Assembly (NCBI RefSeq): GCF_006970865.1
Contig: NZ_CP035503.1
Span: forward strand, 3,733,001 to 3,797,000
From: Rhodoferax sediminis
GTDB taxonomy: Bacteria > Pseudomonadota > Gammaproteobacteria > Burkholderiales > Burkholderiaceae_C
Direction of reading: 5' to 3'
Length of the DNA stretch: 64,000 bases
Positions 19,109 through 28,885 of this stretch are shown piece by piece. The stretch's first letter is position 1, and every line of letters begins with the position of its first letter. Under the pieces are notes generated by a model. That model did no database searches and was not told the DNA's origin. It saw nothing but the letters and a program-made list of their open reading frames with translations. The position numbers were made by a program, and so were the translations under genes.

Positions 19109-19882
19109 TCACACTGCGGGTGCACTCAGCGGCCGCAACTGGTAGCCCTTGCGAGCGAGTTCGGCGCGCAGATGGGCCGCGGTGGCGACAGCTTCGGGAC
19201 CATCGCCGTGCACGCAGATGCTGCCGATCGCCGTCGGCAGGCGCTTGCCGCTGACCGAGATCAACGCCTGCGCGTCGAGCATGGCCTCGACGTGCGCCAG
19301 CGAGTGCGCGGCGCCGTGGATCATCGCGTCGGCGCGGCTGCGCGGCACCAGTTGCCCATCGTCCAGGTAGGCACGGTCGGCGAAAATTTCCTCGACCACC
19401 GCAAGCCCGGCCTCGCGCCCTGCGGTGCACAGGCACGACAGCGCGGGCGCGAGCAGGATCAGCGCCGGGTCGTAGGCCTTGACCGAGCCGGCCACGGTGC
19501 GCGCCAGCGCCAGGTCGGCACAGGCCATGTTGCTGAGCGCGCCGTGCGCCTTGACGTGGCCGACGCGCATACCTTCGGTACGCGCCATGCCGTCCAGCGC
19601 GGCAATCTGGTAGATCAGCAGCGCCTCCAGCTCGGCCGGCTCGATCTGCATGCGCCGGCGCCCGAAGCCCTGCAGGTCGGGGTACGAGGGATGCGCGCCG
19701 ACGCTGACACCGGCCGCCCTGGCCAGCCGCAGCGTGTTGCGCATCACCAGTGGGTCGCCCGCATGAAAGCCGCAGGCCACGTTGGCCGAGCCGACCGACT
19801 GCAGAATCTCGCGGTCCGAGCCCATGGTCCAGGCGCCGAAGCTCTCGCCGAGGTCGGCGTTGAGGTTGATGATTCTCGACAT
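19109..19882 (-). CDS. pxpA: 5-oxoprolinase subunit PxpA (LamB/YcsF family)
   Basis: 257 residues; subunit A of the ATP-dependent PxpABC 5-oxoprolinase, which hydrolyses 5-oxoproline to glutamate. It starts MSRIINLNADLGESFGAW, the family signature, with VNVACGFHAGDP-type sequence (SANVACGFHAGDP), SVGAHPSYPDL and GHVKAHGALSNM. ATG at 19882 is chosen over one 15 bases upstream because it matches the family start. It is the last gene of the operon, 40 bases after pxpC. Confidence 0.94.
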   Translation of the reverse strand: MSRIINLNADLGESFGAWTMGSDREILQSVGSANVACGFHAGDPLVMRNTLRLARAAGVSVGAHPSYPDLQGFGRRRMQIEPAELEALLIYQIAALDGMARTEGMRVGHVKAHGALSNMACADLALARTVAGSVKAYDPALILLAPALSCLCTAGREAGLAVVEEIFADRAYLDDGQLVPRSRADAMIHGAAHSLAHVEAMLDAQALISVSGKRLPTAIGSICVHGDGPEAVATAAHLRAELARKGYQLRPLSAPAV

Positions 19883-19922
19883 GGTGGTGACTCCCAAAAA
19901 TGGCGCAGCGCGCGGCTCCGTC

Positions 19923-20975
19923 CTACGCGTCGGCGCGAATCATGCCGCTGACCAGGTTGCCGCCGTACAGCGCGGCATCATCGATGATGCCGGCCGGGCG
20001 AAAACCGGCAATGCGGCCGGCCCAGAGCGCCAATTGCTGCGCCTGCGCCGCGCGCGCGGCCGCGGCCTCCGGCAGGCTCACGCGCGCAAAGCGCAACTGC
20101 GCGCCGGGCCGGGCGTGGGCCAGCCGCGGCAGATCGGCGCGGATCACAGTCGCAATCTTCGGGTAGCCGCCCACCGTCTGGCAATCGGCCATCAGGATGA
20201 TCGGCTGGCCGTTGGCCGGCACCTGGATCGCCCCCGGCGTGACGCCGTCGGAGGCGATGTCGGCGCCGAGCGCGCTGTGAGTCAGCGCCGGGCCCTCGAG
20301 CCGCATGCCCATGCGGTCGCTGTCGCGCGTGACCGTGAACGGCTGGCTGAAAAAGGCCTGCAGCGCCTCGTCGGTGAAATGGTCGGCCTGCGGCCCGGGC
20401 ACGACGCGGATCGGTCCCTCGGGGTGCACGAGGGGTCCGGCGCCACGGAATTCGAGCGGCGCATCGCCCGCCACGCTGCGGCACGGCAGCAGGTCGCCCG
20501 CGGTGATGGCGCGGCCGTGCATGCCGCCGAGCGCGGCGCGCGCGTAGGTCGAGCGACTCGCCAGCACGACCGGCACGTCGACCCCGCCGCTGATGCCCAC
20601 ATAGGCGATGCTCAGGCCGCCCGCTTTGGGCGCGGCGGCGGCGCCGAACTTGATGCTGTCGCCGGGCCCGAGCGTGACCGTGCACCAGGGTTCCACCGGC
20701 AGCAGCTTGCCCTGGGCGCTCTGCACCTTGGCGGCTATCTCGCCCGCGAGCGAGAAGCGCACGCGGCCCGCGCGCACCTTGAGCGCGGGGCCGGTGAGCA
20801 GGATCTCCAGCGCCGCGGTGCCGGCCGCGTTGCCCACGAGCGCGTTCGCCGCCGCCAGCAGCAGTGGATCGAGCGCGCCCGACACCGGCACGCCGAGCCG
20901 CCGGTAGCCGAAGCGACCGCGATCCTGCACCGCCACGGCCAACCCGCTCTCCACCACTTCAAGCTGCGCGCTCAT
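19923..20975 (-). CDS. pxpC: 5-oxoprolinase subunit PxpC (biotin-dependent carboxyltransferase-like, KipA family)
   Basis: 350 residues. It begins LEVVESGLAVAVQDRGRFGYRRLGVPVSGALDP, the hallmark of the KipA/urea amidolyase-related domain, and later has ILMADCQTVGGYPKIATVI. It acts with PxpB and PxpA. ATG at 20973-20975 overlaps the pxpB stop (ATGA); a longer in-frame extension upstream lies entirely inside pxpB and is not conserved protein. Confidence 0.93.
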   Translation of the reverse strand: MSAQLEVVESGLAVAVQDRGRFGYRRLGVPVSGALDPLLLAAANALVGNAAGTAALEILLTGPALKVRAGRVRFSLAGEIAAKVQSAQGKLLPVEPWCTVTLGPGDSIKFGAAAAPKAGGLSIAYVGISGGVDVPVVLASRSTYARAALGGMHGRAITAGDLLPCRSVAGDAPLEFRGAGPLVHPEGPIRVVPGPQADHFTDEALQAFFSQPFTVTRDSDRMGMRLEGPALTHSALGADIASDGVTPGAIQVPANGQPIILMADCQTVGGYPKIATVIRADLPRLAHARPGAQLRFARVSLPEAAAARAAQAQQLALWAGRIAGFRPAGIIDDAALYGGNLVSGMIRADA

Positions 20976-21760
20976 CGGGTCACCTTGGCGCCATGCTTTG
21001 CTTCGAGGCACAGGCTCGCGCGATCGAACGTACCGGCCGCGCAGCGCGCCTGCAGCGCCTCGTAGGCTGCGCGATCGACCGCCTGCCAGCGCACCTGGTC
21101 GCCGGGCGCCAGCAGCGCCGGCCGCTCGGCATCGGCCGCATCGAACAGCGGCACGGGCGTGCGCCCGAGCAGCCGCCAGCCACCCGGGCTTTCCCACGGG
21201 TAGGCGGCGCACATGCGCTGCGCCACGGCGACCGAGCCCGCCGGCACACGCTTGCGCGGCGAGGCCAGGCGCGGCATTTCCAGTGCCTCGGGCAGGCCGC
21301 CCATGTAACTGAAGCCGGGCTGAAAGCCCAGCATGTAAACGCTGAACACGGTCTGCGTCATGAGCTCGACCACGCGCTCGCGGCGCAGCGACTTGGCGCT
21401 GGCAAGCTCATCCAGATCGGGGGCAAACTCGGGGTCGAAGCACACCGGGATGCGCCAGTGCGAGCCGGCCACCGTGAGGCTGCTGCTGGTGCGCGCGAGC
21501 GCTTGCAGCTGCGCGGCCAGGGCGTCGGCGTCGATGCGGTCGGGGTCGAAATGCACCGTGACCGAGCGGAAGGTCGGCACCCATTCGAGCACGCCATCGA
21601 TCCGCCCGCTCGCGGCGAGCGCCTCCAGCGCACTGGCGAAGCCGAGCACCCGGGCGTGGATTGGCGGCGCTATCGCGCTGCCGAACTCCACCGTGAGCGC
21701 CGCGTCGCCGAGCGGCAGCAGGCGCGCCTCGGGCAGCGCTGGCTGGACAGCAGCGCTCAT
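20972..21760 (-). CDS. pxpB: 5-oxoprolinase subunit PxpB (allophanate hydrolase subunit 1 / KipI family)
   Basis: 262 residues. Family blocks seen: PLGDAALTVEFG at the N-terminus, IPVCFDPEFAPDLDELA, and YMLGFQPGFSYMGGLPEALEMPRLASPR, the KipI cyclophilin-like core. In the operon it lies between the MFS transporter and pxpC with ATGA overlaps on both sides, indicating translational coupling and a fixed complex stoichiometry. Confidence 0.93.
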   Translation of the reverse strand: MSAAVQPALPEARLLPLGDAALTVEFGSAIAPPIHARVLGFASALEALAASGRIDGVLEWVPTFRSVTVHFDPDRIDADALAAQLQALARTSSSLTVAGSHWRIPVCFDPEFAPDLDELASAKSLRRERVVELMTQTVFSVYMLGFQPGFSYMGGLPEALEMPRLASPRKRVPAGSVAVAQRMCAAYPWESPGGWRLLGRTPVPLFDAADAERPALLAPGDQVRWQAVDRAAYEALQARCAAGTFDRASLCLEAKHGAKVTR

Positions 21761-23013
21761 GCCTTGGCGGCCAGCGCTTCGTCGCCGGCGCTCAGTTCCA
21801 GCCCCTGCGTTTCAGGCAGCGCCAGTGCGGCGATCACGACCAGCAGGTAGCCCGCGCCCGCGAGGTAGCCGATGGCCGTGCCAAGCGGGATCGACGTGCT
21901 CAGGTAGCCCACCAGCGCGGGACAGACCGAGCCGACCGCGCGCCCGAAGTTGTAGCAAAAGCCCTGGCCCGAGCCGCGCACCCGGCTCGGGAACAGCTCG
22001 CTCAGGTAGGCCCCCATGCCCGAGAAAATCCCCGACAGGAAGAAGCCCAGCGGAAAGCCCAAGACCAGCATCAGCGCGTCGGTCACCGGAACCAGCGTGT
22101 AGCCCACGACCAGCGCGCCGGCACTGATCGCGAACAGGATGAAGCACTGGCGCCGGCCGAGACGGTCGGACAGCCAGGCGCTGGTCAGGTAGCCGGCGAA
22201 CGAACCGATGATCAGCACCAGCAGGTAGCCGCTGGTGTTCAGCACCGACAGATGGCGTTCCGTCTTCAGAAAGGTCGGCAGCCAGGTCGTCACGGCGTAG
22301 TAGGCGCCCTGCATGCCGGTGGCCAGCAGGCTCGCGAACACCGTCGTGCGCAACAGCGCGGGCGAGAAGATCTCGAGGAAGTTACCGGTGTCGCCGTCCT
22401 TCGTCATCTGTGCGCGTGTGGCGTGATAAACCTCGGGGTCCTTGATCTGGCGCCGGATGTAGAGAATCAGGAGCGCGGGCAGGATGCCGAGCCAGAACAG
22501 CACACGCCAGGCCATCTCGGGCGCGAACAGCGAATACGCGGCCCAGAATGCGATCGCCGCCACACCCCAGCCCACCGCCCAGCTGCTTTGCACCAAGCCG
22601 ACCGCCTTGCCGCGGTGGCGCGCCCGGATCATCTCGGCGATCAGCACCGAGCCGACCGACCATTCACCGCCAAAGCCCAGGCCCTGCAGCGCGCGCGTGA
22701 CCAGCAGCTGTTCGGGCGAGGTCGTGAAACCGCTCAGAAAGGTGAACACGGTGAACCACAGCACGGTCAGCTGCAGGATGCGCACGCGGCCGTACCTGTC
22801 GGCCAGGATGCCGGCGAGCCAGCCGCCAATGGCCGAGGTGATCAGCGCGCCGGTGGCGATGTAGCCGGCCTCGGCCTTGGTCATGCCCCACAGCGCGATC
22901 AGCGTGGGGATCATGAAGGTGTAGATCATGTAGTCGAAGGCATCGACGCCGTAGCCGGCGAACGCCGCGACCAGGGTCTTGCGCTCGGCCTTGCTGGTTT
23001 CCTGTAGCCACAT
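21757..23013 (-). CDS. MFS transporter, probable 5-oxoproline/D-glutamate or organic-acid importer
   Basis: 418 residues with about 12 transmembrane helices. The N-terminus, AAFAGYGVDAFDYMIYTFMIPTL, followed by LADRYGRVRIL between TM2 and TM3 and the repeat LSDRLGRRQC mid-protein, places it in the sialate/aromatic acid:proton symporter type of MFS. The substrate is inferred from its place directly before pxpB and after the D-glutamate cyclase-like gene. ATG at 23013 has a strong AGGAGA site seven bases upstream; an earlier ATG at 23043 is less likely. Confidence 0.85.
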   Translation of the reverse strand: MWLQETSKAERKTLVAAFAGYGVDAFDYMIYTFMIPTLIALWGMTKAEAGYIATGALITSAIGGWLAGILADRYGRVRILQLTVLWFTVFTFLSGFTTSPEQLLVTRALQGLGFGGEWSVGSVLIAEMIRARHRGKAVGLVQSSWAVGWGVAAIAFWAAYSLFAPEMAWRVLFWLGILPALLILYIRRQIKDPEVYHATRAQMTKDGDTGNFLEIFSPALLRTTVFASLLATGMQGAYYAVTTWLPTFLKTERHLSVLNTSGYLLVLIIGSFAGYLTSAWLSDRLGRRQCFILFAISAGALVVGYTLVPVTDALMLVLGFPLGFFLSGIFSGMGAYLSELFPSRVRGSGQGFCYNFGRAVGSVCPALVGYLSTSIPLGTAIGYLAGAGYLLVVIAALALPETQGLELSAGDEALAAKA

Positions 23014-23065
23014 GGTTTGTCTCCTGTGAATGTTGTCGGGCATGAAGATGAAGGGGGCCGCCGGC

Positions 23066-23890
23066 TCAGGCGAACGGCAGATCGCTGTTGAGCCGGTCCG
23101 TGATCAGCATGTAGCCCGGCGCGTGGGTGATGCAGAACGCGGGTCGCGCCGCCATCACGACGGCCTGCGGCGTCACGCCGCAGGCCCAGAACACCGGCAG
23201 CTCATCGGGTTTGATCTCGACCGGGTCACCAAAATCGGGGCGTCCGATGTCGGCGATGCCGATCAAGGCCGGGTCGCCCAGGTGCACCGGCGCGCCATGC
23301 ACGGCCGGCACGCGCGCCGTGACCTGCACCGCGCGGATCGCATCCGCGGCCTTCATGGGACGCATCGACACCACCATCGGACCATGGAACGGGCCGGCCG
23401 GCGTGGTCGGGATGTTGGTGCGGTACATTGCCACGTTCCTGCCCTCGCGCACATGGCGCAGCTCGATGCCGGCCTCGATCAGCGCGTGCTCGAAGGAAAA
23501 CGAACAGCCGAGCACGAAGCTCACCAGGCCGCCCTGCCAGAGCGCGCCGATGTCGCTCGGCTCGTCGGCCAGCTCGCCGTCCCGCCAGACGCGGTAGCGC
23601 GGCACGTCGCTGCGGATGTCGATGTCGGCGCCCAGGGTCGGCAGCATCGGATCGCCCGGCTCGGACACGGCCAGCAGCGGGCACGGCTTGGGGTTGCGCT
23701 GGCAAAAGCGCAGGAAGTCGGACGCCAGCGCCGCCGGCAGGATCACCACGTTGCCCTGGACATTGGCCGGCGCCAGGCCGCTGGTGTGCTCGCGCCAGCG
23801 GCCGGCGCGGATTGCCTGGCGCGCCTCGCGCGCGTTGGCGAACACGGGACGTTCGGCCGCGGCCGATGGAGAAGGATCAAGAACGGTCAC
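23066..23890 (-). CDS. D-glutamate cyclase-like putative hydro-lyase (DUF1445/UPF0317)
   Basis: 274 residues, the usual family length. Conserved parts: [90 protein letters not shown] and [12 protein letters not shown]. Some family members convert D-glutamate to 5-oxoproline, which would feed PxpABC directly. The start is GTG at 23890 with AGGAG six bases upstream; the nearest upstream ATG is followed at once by a stop. It is the first gene of the operon. Confidence 0.88.
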   Translation of the reverse strand: MTVLDPSPSAAAERPVFANAREARQAIRAGRWREHTSGLAPANVQGNVVILPAALASDFLRFCQRNPKPCPLLAVSEPGDPMLPTLGADIDIRSDVPRYRVWRDGELADEPSDIGALWQGGLVSFVLGCSFSFEHALIEAGIELRHVREGRNVAMYRTNIPTTPAGPFHGPMVVSMRPMKAADAIRAVQVTARVPAVHGAPVHLGDPALIGIADIGRPDFGDPVEIKPDELPVFWACGVTPQAVVMAARPAFCITHAPGYMLITDRLNSDLPFA

Positions 23891-24096
23891 ATAACTCTCC
23901 TGCGGTTTGCTGCGTGTGCTCCGTTGCACGGTGCAGATGGGGCGCAGTATCGAGCGCGCGGCAGGGCGCGACAAACGCTAAATTTCGTTATGCCATGATC
24001 GATTTCTTCGATGGGAGGTCGGCCGCCCGCCGTTGCGGCGACGACAGTGCATAAGCCATCGCCGGGATGGCTGGCGTGGTCTGCAGCATTTTCAGA

Positions 24097-24150
24097 TTGC
24101 TATCAAAATAGCAGCATACAGCGCCCACCCCTCATGGGCTGCAGGCACTT
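24097..24150. repeat. Dispersed repeat copy (pxp operon / purH intergenic)
   Basis: ATTGCTATCAAAATAGCAGC, then GCGCCCACCCCTCATGGGCTGCAGGC. One of the clearest copies in the window: the GCTATcaaaATAGC inverted repeat followed by a GGGCTGCAGGC tail. It lies between the pxp operon start and the end of purH. Confidence 0.6.
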
Positions 24151-24162
24151 TTCTCTTGAATG

Positions 24163-25746
24163 TCAGTGGCGGAAGTGGCGCACGCCACTGAACACCATGG
24201 CCACGCCACGCTCGTCGGCGGCCGCGATCACCTCGGGGTCACGCATGCTGCCGCCGGGCTGGATCACGCAGGTCGCGCCGGCGTCCACCACCACGTCGAG
24301 CCCATCGCGAAATGGGAAGAAGGCGTCGCTCGCGACCGCCGTGCCCTCTAACGACAGGCCGGCATGCTGCGCCTTGATGCTGGCGATGCGCGCCGAGTCG
24401 AGCCGGCTCATCTGGCCCGCGCCGACGCCCATCGTCATGCCGTCCTTGCAGAACACGATGGCATTGGACTTGACGTACTTCGCCACCTTCCAGGCGAACA
24501 GCAGGTCCTGCAGCTGCTGCGGCGTCGGCTGCTTCTGGCTCACCACCTTGAGATCGCTGAGTGCCAGCTCATGGTTGTCGGCGGTCTGCATCAACAAGCC
24601 GGAGCCGATGCGCTTGACGTCCACGGCGTTGCGGCCGTTGTCCCAGTCGCTCTTGCCCGGGCCGGCGTTGGGCGGCAGCGCAATCTGCAGGATGCGCACG
24701 TTCACCTTGGACTTGAACACGTCCAGCGCTTCGGGCGTATAGCCGGGCGCCATCAGCACCTCGACGAACTGCTGGCTGATCGCCTGCGCGGCCGCGGCAT
24801 CGACCGGCCGGTTCAGGGCAATGATGCCGCCGAAGGCCGAAGTCGGGTCGGTCTGGAACGCGCGGCTGTAGGCCTGCAGCGCATCGGCGCCGAGCGCCAC
24901 GCCGCACGGGTTGGCGTGCTTGACGATGACGCAGGCCGCTTCCGTGCCAAAGCTCTTGACGCATTCCCATGCCGCATCGGCGTCGGCGATGTTGTTGTAC
25001 GACAGCGCCTTGCCCTGCAGCTGCTGCGCCGTCACCAGCGAGCCCGGCGCCGGGTACAGGTCGCGGTAGAACGCGGCCTGCTGGTGCGGGTTTTCGCCGT
25101 AGCGCAGGTCCTGCAGCTTGATGAAGCGGCCATTCGCCTGGCCCGGGAACAGCGCATGGCTGCCGTCGCCCTGGATGCGCGAGAGGTAGTCGGAAATCGC
25201 GCCGTCGTAGCAGCTCACGCGATTGAAGGCCGCGACCGACAGTGCAAACTTGGTCTTGTCGCTGATCGCGCCGCCGGCCTTGAGTTCGTCCAGCACGCCG
25301 GCGTACTGCGAGGCGTCGGTCAGCACCGCCACATCTTTCCAGTTCTTGGCACCCGAGCGCACCATGGCCGGCCCGCCGATGTCGATGTTCTCGATCGCGT
25401 CCTCCAGTGTGCAGCCGGGTCGGGCCACCGTCGCCTCGAACGGGTACAGGTTCACCACCAGCAGGTCGATGGTGTCGATATGGTGCTGTGCGAGCGCCGC
25501 CATGTGCGTGGGCACGTCGCGCCGCGCCAGCAGGGCGCCGTGCACGTTCGGGTGCAGCGTCTTGACGCGCCCGTCCAGCATTTCGGGAAAGCCGGTCAGC
25601 GCCGCGACCTCGGTCACCGGCAGGCCCTGGTCGGCCAGCAGTTTGGCGGTGCCGCCGGTGGAGATCAGCTTGATGCCCAGCGCGTGCAGGGCACGCGCGA
25701 ATTCGACGATGCCGGTTTTATCGGAGACGGAAATCAGTGCGTTCAT
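24163..25746 (-). CDS. purH: Bifunctional AICAR formyltransferase / IMP cyclohydrolase
   Basis: 527 residues catalysing the last two steps of purine synthesis. The IMP cyclohydrolase domain (about 1-200) shows [25 protein letters not shown] and [18 protein letters not shown]. The transformylase domain follows with [24 protein letters not shown] and a C-terminal [24 protein letters not shown] block. The start overlaps the fis stop by four bases, so dusB-fis-purH is one unit. Confidence 0.97.
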   Translation of the reverse strand: MNALISVSDKTGIVEFARALHALGIKLISTGGTAKLLADQGLPVTEVAALTGFPEMLDGRVKTLHPNVHGALLARRDVPTHMAALAQHHIDTIDLLVVNLYPFEATVARPGCTLEDAIENIDIGGPAMVRSGAKNWKDVAVLTDASQYAGVLDELKAGGAISDKTKFALSVAAFNRVSCYDGAISDYLSRIQGDGSHALFPGQANGRFIKLQDLRYGENPHQQAAFYRDLYPAPGSLVTAQQLQGKALSYNNIADADAAWECVKSFGTEAACVIVKHANPCGVALGADALQAYSRAFQTDPTSAFGGIIALNRPVDAAAAQAISQQFVEVLMAPGYTPEALDVFKSKVNVRILQIALPPNAGPGKSDWDNGRNAVDVKRIGSGLLMQTADNHELALSDLKVVSQKQPTPQQLQDLLFAWKVAKYVKSNAIVFCKDGMTMGVGAGQMSRLDSARIASIKAQHAGLSLEGTAVASDAFFPFRDGLDVVVDAGATCVIQPGGSMRDPEVIAAADERGVAMVFSGVRHFRH

Positions 25747-25979
25747 TTCAATAACTTATGTTCAACCAGCTTCTTGCGCAGCGTGTTGCGGTTGAGGCCC
25801 AGCCATTCGGCGGCCCTGGATTGATTGTGGTCGGCCTGGTTCATCACCACTTCGAGCAGCGGACGCTCCACCACCTTGACCATCATCTCGTACATGCCGC
25901 CCGGCTCGGTGCCGCGCAAGTCCCTGAAGTAGCCTTCCAGACTGGCGCGCACACACTCTTCAATGTGCTTCTTGCTCAT
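25743..25979 (-). CDS. fis: Nucleoid-associated protein Fis
   Basis: 78 residues, typical of betaproteobacterial Fis. The C-terminal helix-turn-helix reads [20 protein letters not shown]; the preceding helices [14 protein letters not shown] are also conserved. It bends DNA and acts as global regulator and recombination cofactor. It is encoded between dusB (20-base overlap) and purH (4-base overlap), the usual dusB-fis arrangement. Confidence 0.96.
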   Translation of the reverse strand: MSKKHIEECVRASLEGYFRDLRGTEPGGMYEMMVKVVERPLLEVVMNQADHNQSRAAEWLGLNRNTLRKKLVEHKLLK

Positions 25980-27036
25980 ACCCTTGTTCCCCTTGTCGCT
26001 CTTGTTCTTCGCCCAGGTCTATGGGTGCGCGGGCCAAGCCGCGCGGCAGCCGGTCGTTGGAGGCACCCAGTTCGTCAAAAAAATCGGCCACCGCGGCGCA
26101 TTGCGCCTGGCAGTTTTCCAGCAGGTTCATGCGCGCGCGAAAGGCTTCGCCGCCCGGCAGGGCGCGCACGTACCAGCCGATGTGCTTGCGCGCGGTGCGC
26201 ACGCCGCTGAACTCTCCGTACAGCGCGTAGTGGTCCTGCAAATGGTCCAGCAGCACGCGCCGCACCTCGGCCACCAGCGGCGGCGCCAGATGCTCGCCGG
26301 TCGCCAGAAAATGCGCGATCTCGCGAAAGATCCAGGGCTGGCCTTGCGCCGCGCGGCCGATCATCACGGCGTCGGCCCCGGTCTCCCGCAGCACGCCCCG
26401 GGCCTGCTCGGGTGTGGCGATGTCGCCGTTGGCCACCACCGGAATGCGCAGCGCGGCCTTGACCTGACGAATCGTGTCGTACTCGGCGCGCCCCTTGTAG
26501 CCCTGCTCGCGCGTGCGGCCATGCACCGTGACCATCTGCACACCGGCGTCTTCCGCCGCGCGCGCCAGCGTAACGGCGTTTTTGTGCGACTGGCACCAGC
26601 CGGTGCGCATCTTGAGCGTGACCGGCACCTGGCGCGGCGCGCACACGGCCACCACGGCCTGCACGATGGCCAGCGCCAGCGCCTCATCCTGCATCAGCGC
26701 CGAGCCGGCCCATTTGTTGCAGACCTTCTTGGCCGGGCAGCCCATGTTGATGTCGATGATCTGCGCGCCGCGGTCGATGTTGTAGGCCGCGGCTTCGGCC
26801 ATCATGGGCGCGTCGGTGCCGGCAATCTGCACGGCGATCGGGCCGGGCTCGCCCGCATGGTTGGCGCGGCGCGAGGTCTTCAGCGTGTTCCACAAATCGC
26901 GGCGCGAGGTCACCATCTCGCTCACCGCATAGCCGGCGCCGAGCTGCTTGCAGAGCTGACGAAACGGCCGGTCGGTCACGCCCGCCATCGGGGCGACGAA
27001 CAGGTTGTTCGCCAGGGTGAAGGGGCCGATGTTCAT
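25960..27036 (-). CDS. dusB: tRNA-dihydrouridine synthase B
   Basis: 358 residues; FMN enzyme reducing uridine to dihydrouridine in the tRNA D-loop. Conserved: APMAGVTDRPFRQLCKQLG, EMVTSRRDLW, DINMGCPAKKV with the catalytic Cys, TLKMRTGW, VTVHGRTREQGYKG and VANGDIATPEQA. The start is ATG at 27036 (MNIGPFTLANNLF); an in-frame extension of about 100 codons upstream is non-homologous and runs antisense into the yqaA-like gene. First gene of dusB-fis-purH. Confidence 0.96.
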   Translation of the reverse strand: MNIGPFTLANNLFVAPMAGVTDRPFRQLCKQLGAGYAVSEMVTSRRDLWNTLKTSRRANHAGEPGPIAVQIAGTDAPMMAEAAAYNIDRGAQIIDINMGCPAKKVCNKWAGSALMQDEALALAIVQAVVAVCAPRQVPVTLKMRTGWCQSHKNAVTLARAAEDAGVQMVTVHGRTREQGYKGRAEYDTIRQVKAALRIPVVANGDIATPEQARGVLRETGADAVMIGRAAQGQPWIFREIAHFLATGEHLAPPLVAEVRRVLLDHLQDHYALYGEFSGVRTARKHIGWYVRALPGGEAFRARMNLLENCQAQCAAVADFFDELGASNDRLPRGLARAPIDLGEEQERQGEQGYEQEAH

Positions 27037-27160
27037 GGGGCGGTGAAGACGCAAACGCGTTGCTGAAAAAAACGGCTCTGGGTGGGGTCTGCCATTGTAG
27101 TCGCCCAAAATTTCAGCAATTGAAATTTCACGCAACGGTCTGCCTATACTCGTGGCTCCC

Positions 27161-27643
27161 ATGGAAGCCTGGATCCAACAACTGCTCACGCTGCTGGCGC
27201 TGCCCCAAATGGGCCTCAGCACGGTGTTCGTGGTGTCGTTCATTTCCGCCACGCTGCTGCCGCTGGGCTCCGAGCCGGTGGTGTTCGGCCTGATCAAGCT
27301 CAACCCCGAGCTGTACTGGCCGACCATTCTGGTCGCCACGGCGGGCAACACGCTGGGCGGTGCGCTGGACTGGTGGATGGGCTACGGCGCGCACAGGGTG
27401 CTGGACAAATACCGCCATTCGCCGACGCATTTGAAAGCCCTGAACTGGCTCGAAAAACTCGGCCCCATCGCCTGCCTGCTGTCCTGGCTGCCCGGCATCG
27501 GCGACCCGCTGTGCGCCGTCGCCGGCTGGCTCAAGCTGCCGTTCTGGCCCTGCCTGGCCTGGATGGCGGTGGGCAAGTTCCTGCGCTACGTCGCGATGAC
27601 GGCGGCGCTGATCTGGGTGTTCCCGGGGCGGTTCACGTTTTGA
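27161..27643 (+). CDS. YqaA family membrane protein (SNARE-associated/DedA-like)
   Basis: 160 residues with several hydrophobic segments (about 15-35, 45-70, 100-150). It has the DedA/YqaA features SFISATLLPLGSEPVVF, GNTLGGALDWWMGYG and SWLPGIGDPLCAVAGWLKLP. The family is tied to membrane homeostasis and lipid flipping; no specific role is proposed. ATG at 27161 (MEAWIQQ) is preferred over GTG nine bases earlier. Divergent from dusB, convergent with ychF. Confidence 0.85.
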   Translation: MEAWIQQLLTLLALPQMGLSTVFVVSFISATLLPLGSEPVVFGLIKLNPELYWPTILVATAGNTLGGALDWWMGYGAHRVLDKYRHSPTHLKALNWLEKLGPIACLLSWLPGIGDPLCAVAGWLKLPFWPCLAWMAVGKFLRYVAMTAALIWVFPGRFTF

Positions 27644-27655
27644 CTGGGCGCCGGT

Positions 27656-27714
27656 TTGCTACTAAATACATAGCTACCAGCCAACGCCAATCATGGGCCG
27701 AAGCCCTATTTCCT
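27656..27714. repeat. Dispersed repeat copy (yqaA-like/ychF intergenic)
   Basis: TTGCTACTAAATACATAGCTACC followed by CATGGGCCGAAGCCCTATTTCCTG. The same two-part layout as the other copies, occupying almost the whole space between two converging genes, where it may also affect transcription ends. Confidence 0.55.
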
Positions 27715-27721
27715 GTAAATC

Positions 27722-28813
27722 TCAGGAACTGAACAGGAAGTTCATCACGTCACCGTCCTTGACGACGTACTCCTTGCCCTCCGAGCGCATCTTGCCCGCG
27801 TCTTTCGCGCCCTGCTCGCCCTTGTAGGCGATGAAGTCGTCGAACGCGATGGTCTGGGCGCGGATGTAGCCCTTCTCAAAATCGGTGTGGATCACGCCGG
27901 CCGCCTGCGGGCCGGTGTCGCCGACGTGGATGGTCCAGGCCCGCACTTCCTTGACGCCGGCGGTGAAATAGGTTTGCAGGCCCAGCAGCTTGAAGGCCGC
28001 GCGGATCAGGCGATTCAAGCCCGGCTCGCTCTGACCAAGTTCGGCCAGGAACATCTGCTTGTCCTCCTCCTCCATGTCGGCCATTTCGGCTTCCATCTTG
28101 GCGCAGATTGCCACCACGGGCGCGTTCTGCTTGGCCGCGTACTCGCGCAGCCGGTCCAGGAACGGGTTGTTCTCGAAGCCGTCCTCGGCCACGTTGGCCA
28201 CGAACATCGCGGGCTTGGCCGTGATCAGGAACAGCTGCTTGATCAGCGGCTGGTCTTCCTTGTTGAAGTTCAGCGCGCGCACCGGCTGGCCCTGGTTCAG
28301 CGCGGCCTGGCACTGCTCCAGCAGGGCCACCAGCTTGATCGCCTCCTTGTCGCCCGAGCGCGCCGTCTTGGTGTGGCGGTGCAGCGCCTTCTCGACCGAC
28401 GACAGGTCGGCCAGACACAGTTCGGTCTGGATGATTTCGATGTCGGAGATCGGGTCCACCTTGCCGGCGACGTGGATCACGTTCTCGTCCTCGAAGCAGC
28501 GCACCACGTTGACGGTAGCGTCGGTCTCGCGGATATGCGCCAGGAACTGGTTGCCCAGGCCCTCACCCTTGCTGGCGCCGGCCACCAGACCGGCGATGTC
28601 GACAAATTCGACGATGGCGGGCACGATGCGCTCGGGCTCGACGATCGCGGCCAGCTGGTCCAGGCGCGGGTCCGGCAGTTCCACGATGCCCACATTCGGC
28701 TCGATGGTGCAAAAAGGATAGTTCTCGGCCGCGATGCCGGCCTTGGTCAAGGCATTGAACAGGGTGGATTTCCCCACGTTGGGCAGGCCCACAATGCCGC
28801 ACTTCAGACTCAT
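27722..28813 (-). CDS. ychF: Redox-regulated ATPase/GTPase YchF
   Basis: 363 residues of the Obg-related YchF family. P-loop [18 protein letters not shown] at the N-terminus, [20 protein letters not shown] (G3 region), NVAED in the G4 place (as expected for this ATP-preferring group) and a C-terminal TGS domain ending [12 protein letters not shown] at 28813 ([11 protein letters not shown]) fits the family; an ATG 12 bases earlier is not conserved. Confidence 0.96.
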   Translation of the reverse strand: MSLKCGIVGLPNVGKSTLFNALTKAGIAAENYPFCTIEPNVGIVELPDPRLDQLAAIVEPERIVPAIVEFVDIAGLVAGASKGEGLGNQFLAHIRETDATVNVVRCFEDENVIHVAGKVDPISDIEIIQTELCLADLSSVEKALHRHTKTARSGDKEAIKLVALLEQCQAALNQGQPVRALNFNKEDQPLIKQLFLITAKPAMFVANVAEDGFENNPFLDRLREYAAKQNAPVVAICAKMEAEMADMEEEDKQMFLAELGQSEPGLNRLIRAAFKLLGLQTYFTAGVKEVRAWTIHVGDTGPQAAGVIHTDFEKGYIRAQTIAFDDFIAYKGEQGAKDAGKMRSEGKEYVVKDGDVMNFLFSS

Positions 28814-28885
28814 AACAAACCCCAAAAATCAGGGGCCAAGTGTAAGCGACCCAAGCGACGCAAGCGACGGCCCGGTTTGGCCCGG

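Noticed and set aside
19923..21212. A longer PxpC starting 79 codons upstream
   Set aside because: The extension lies wholly within pxpB in another frame; the ATG overlapping the pxpB stop gives the normal family N-terminus.
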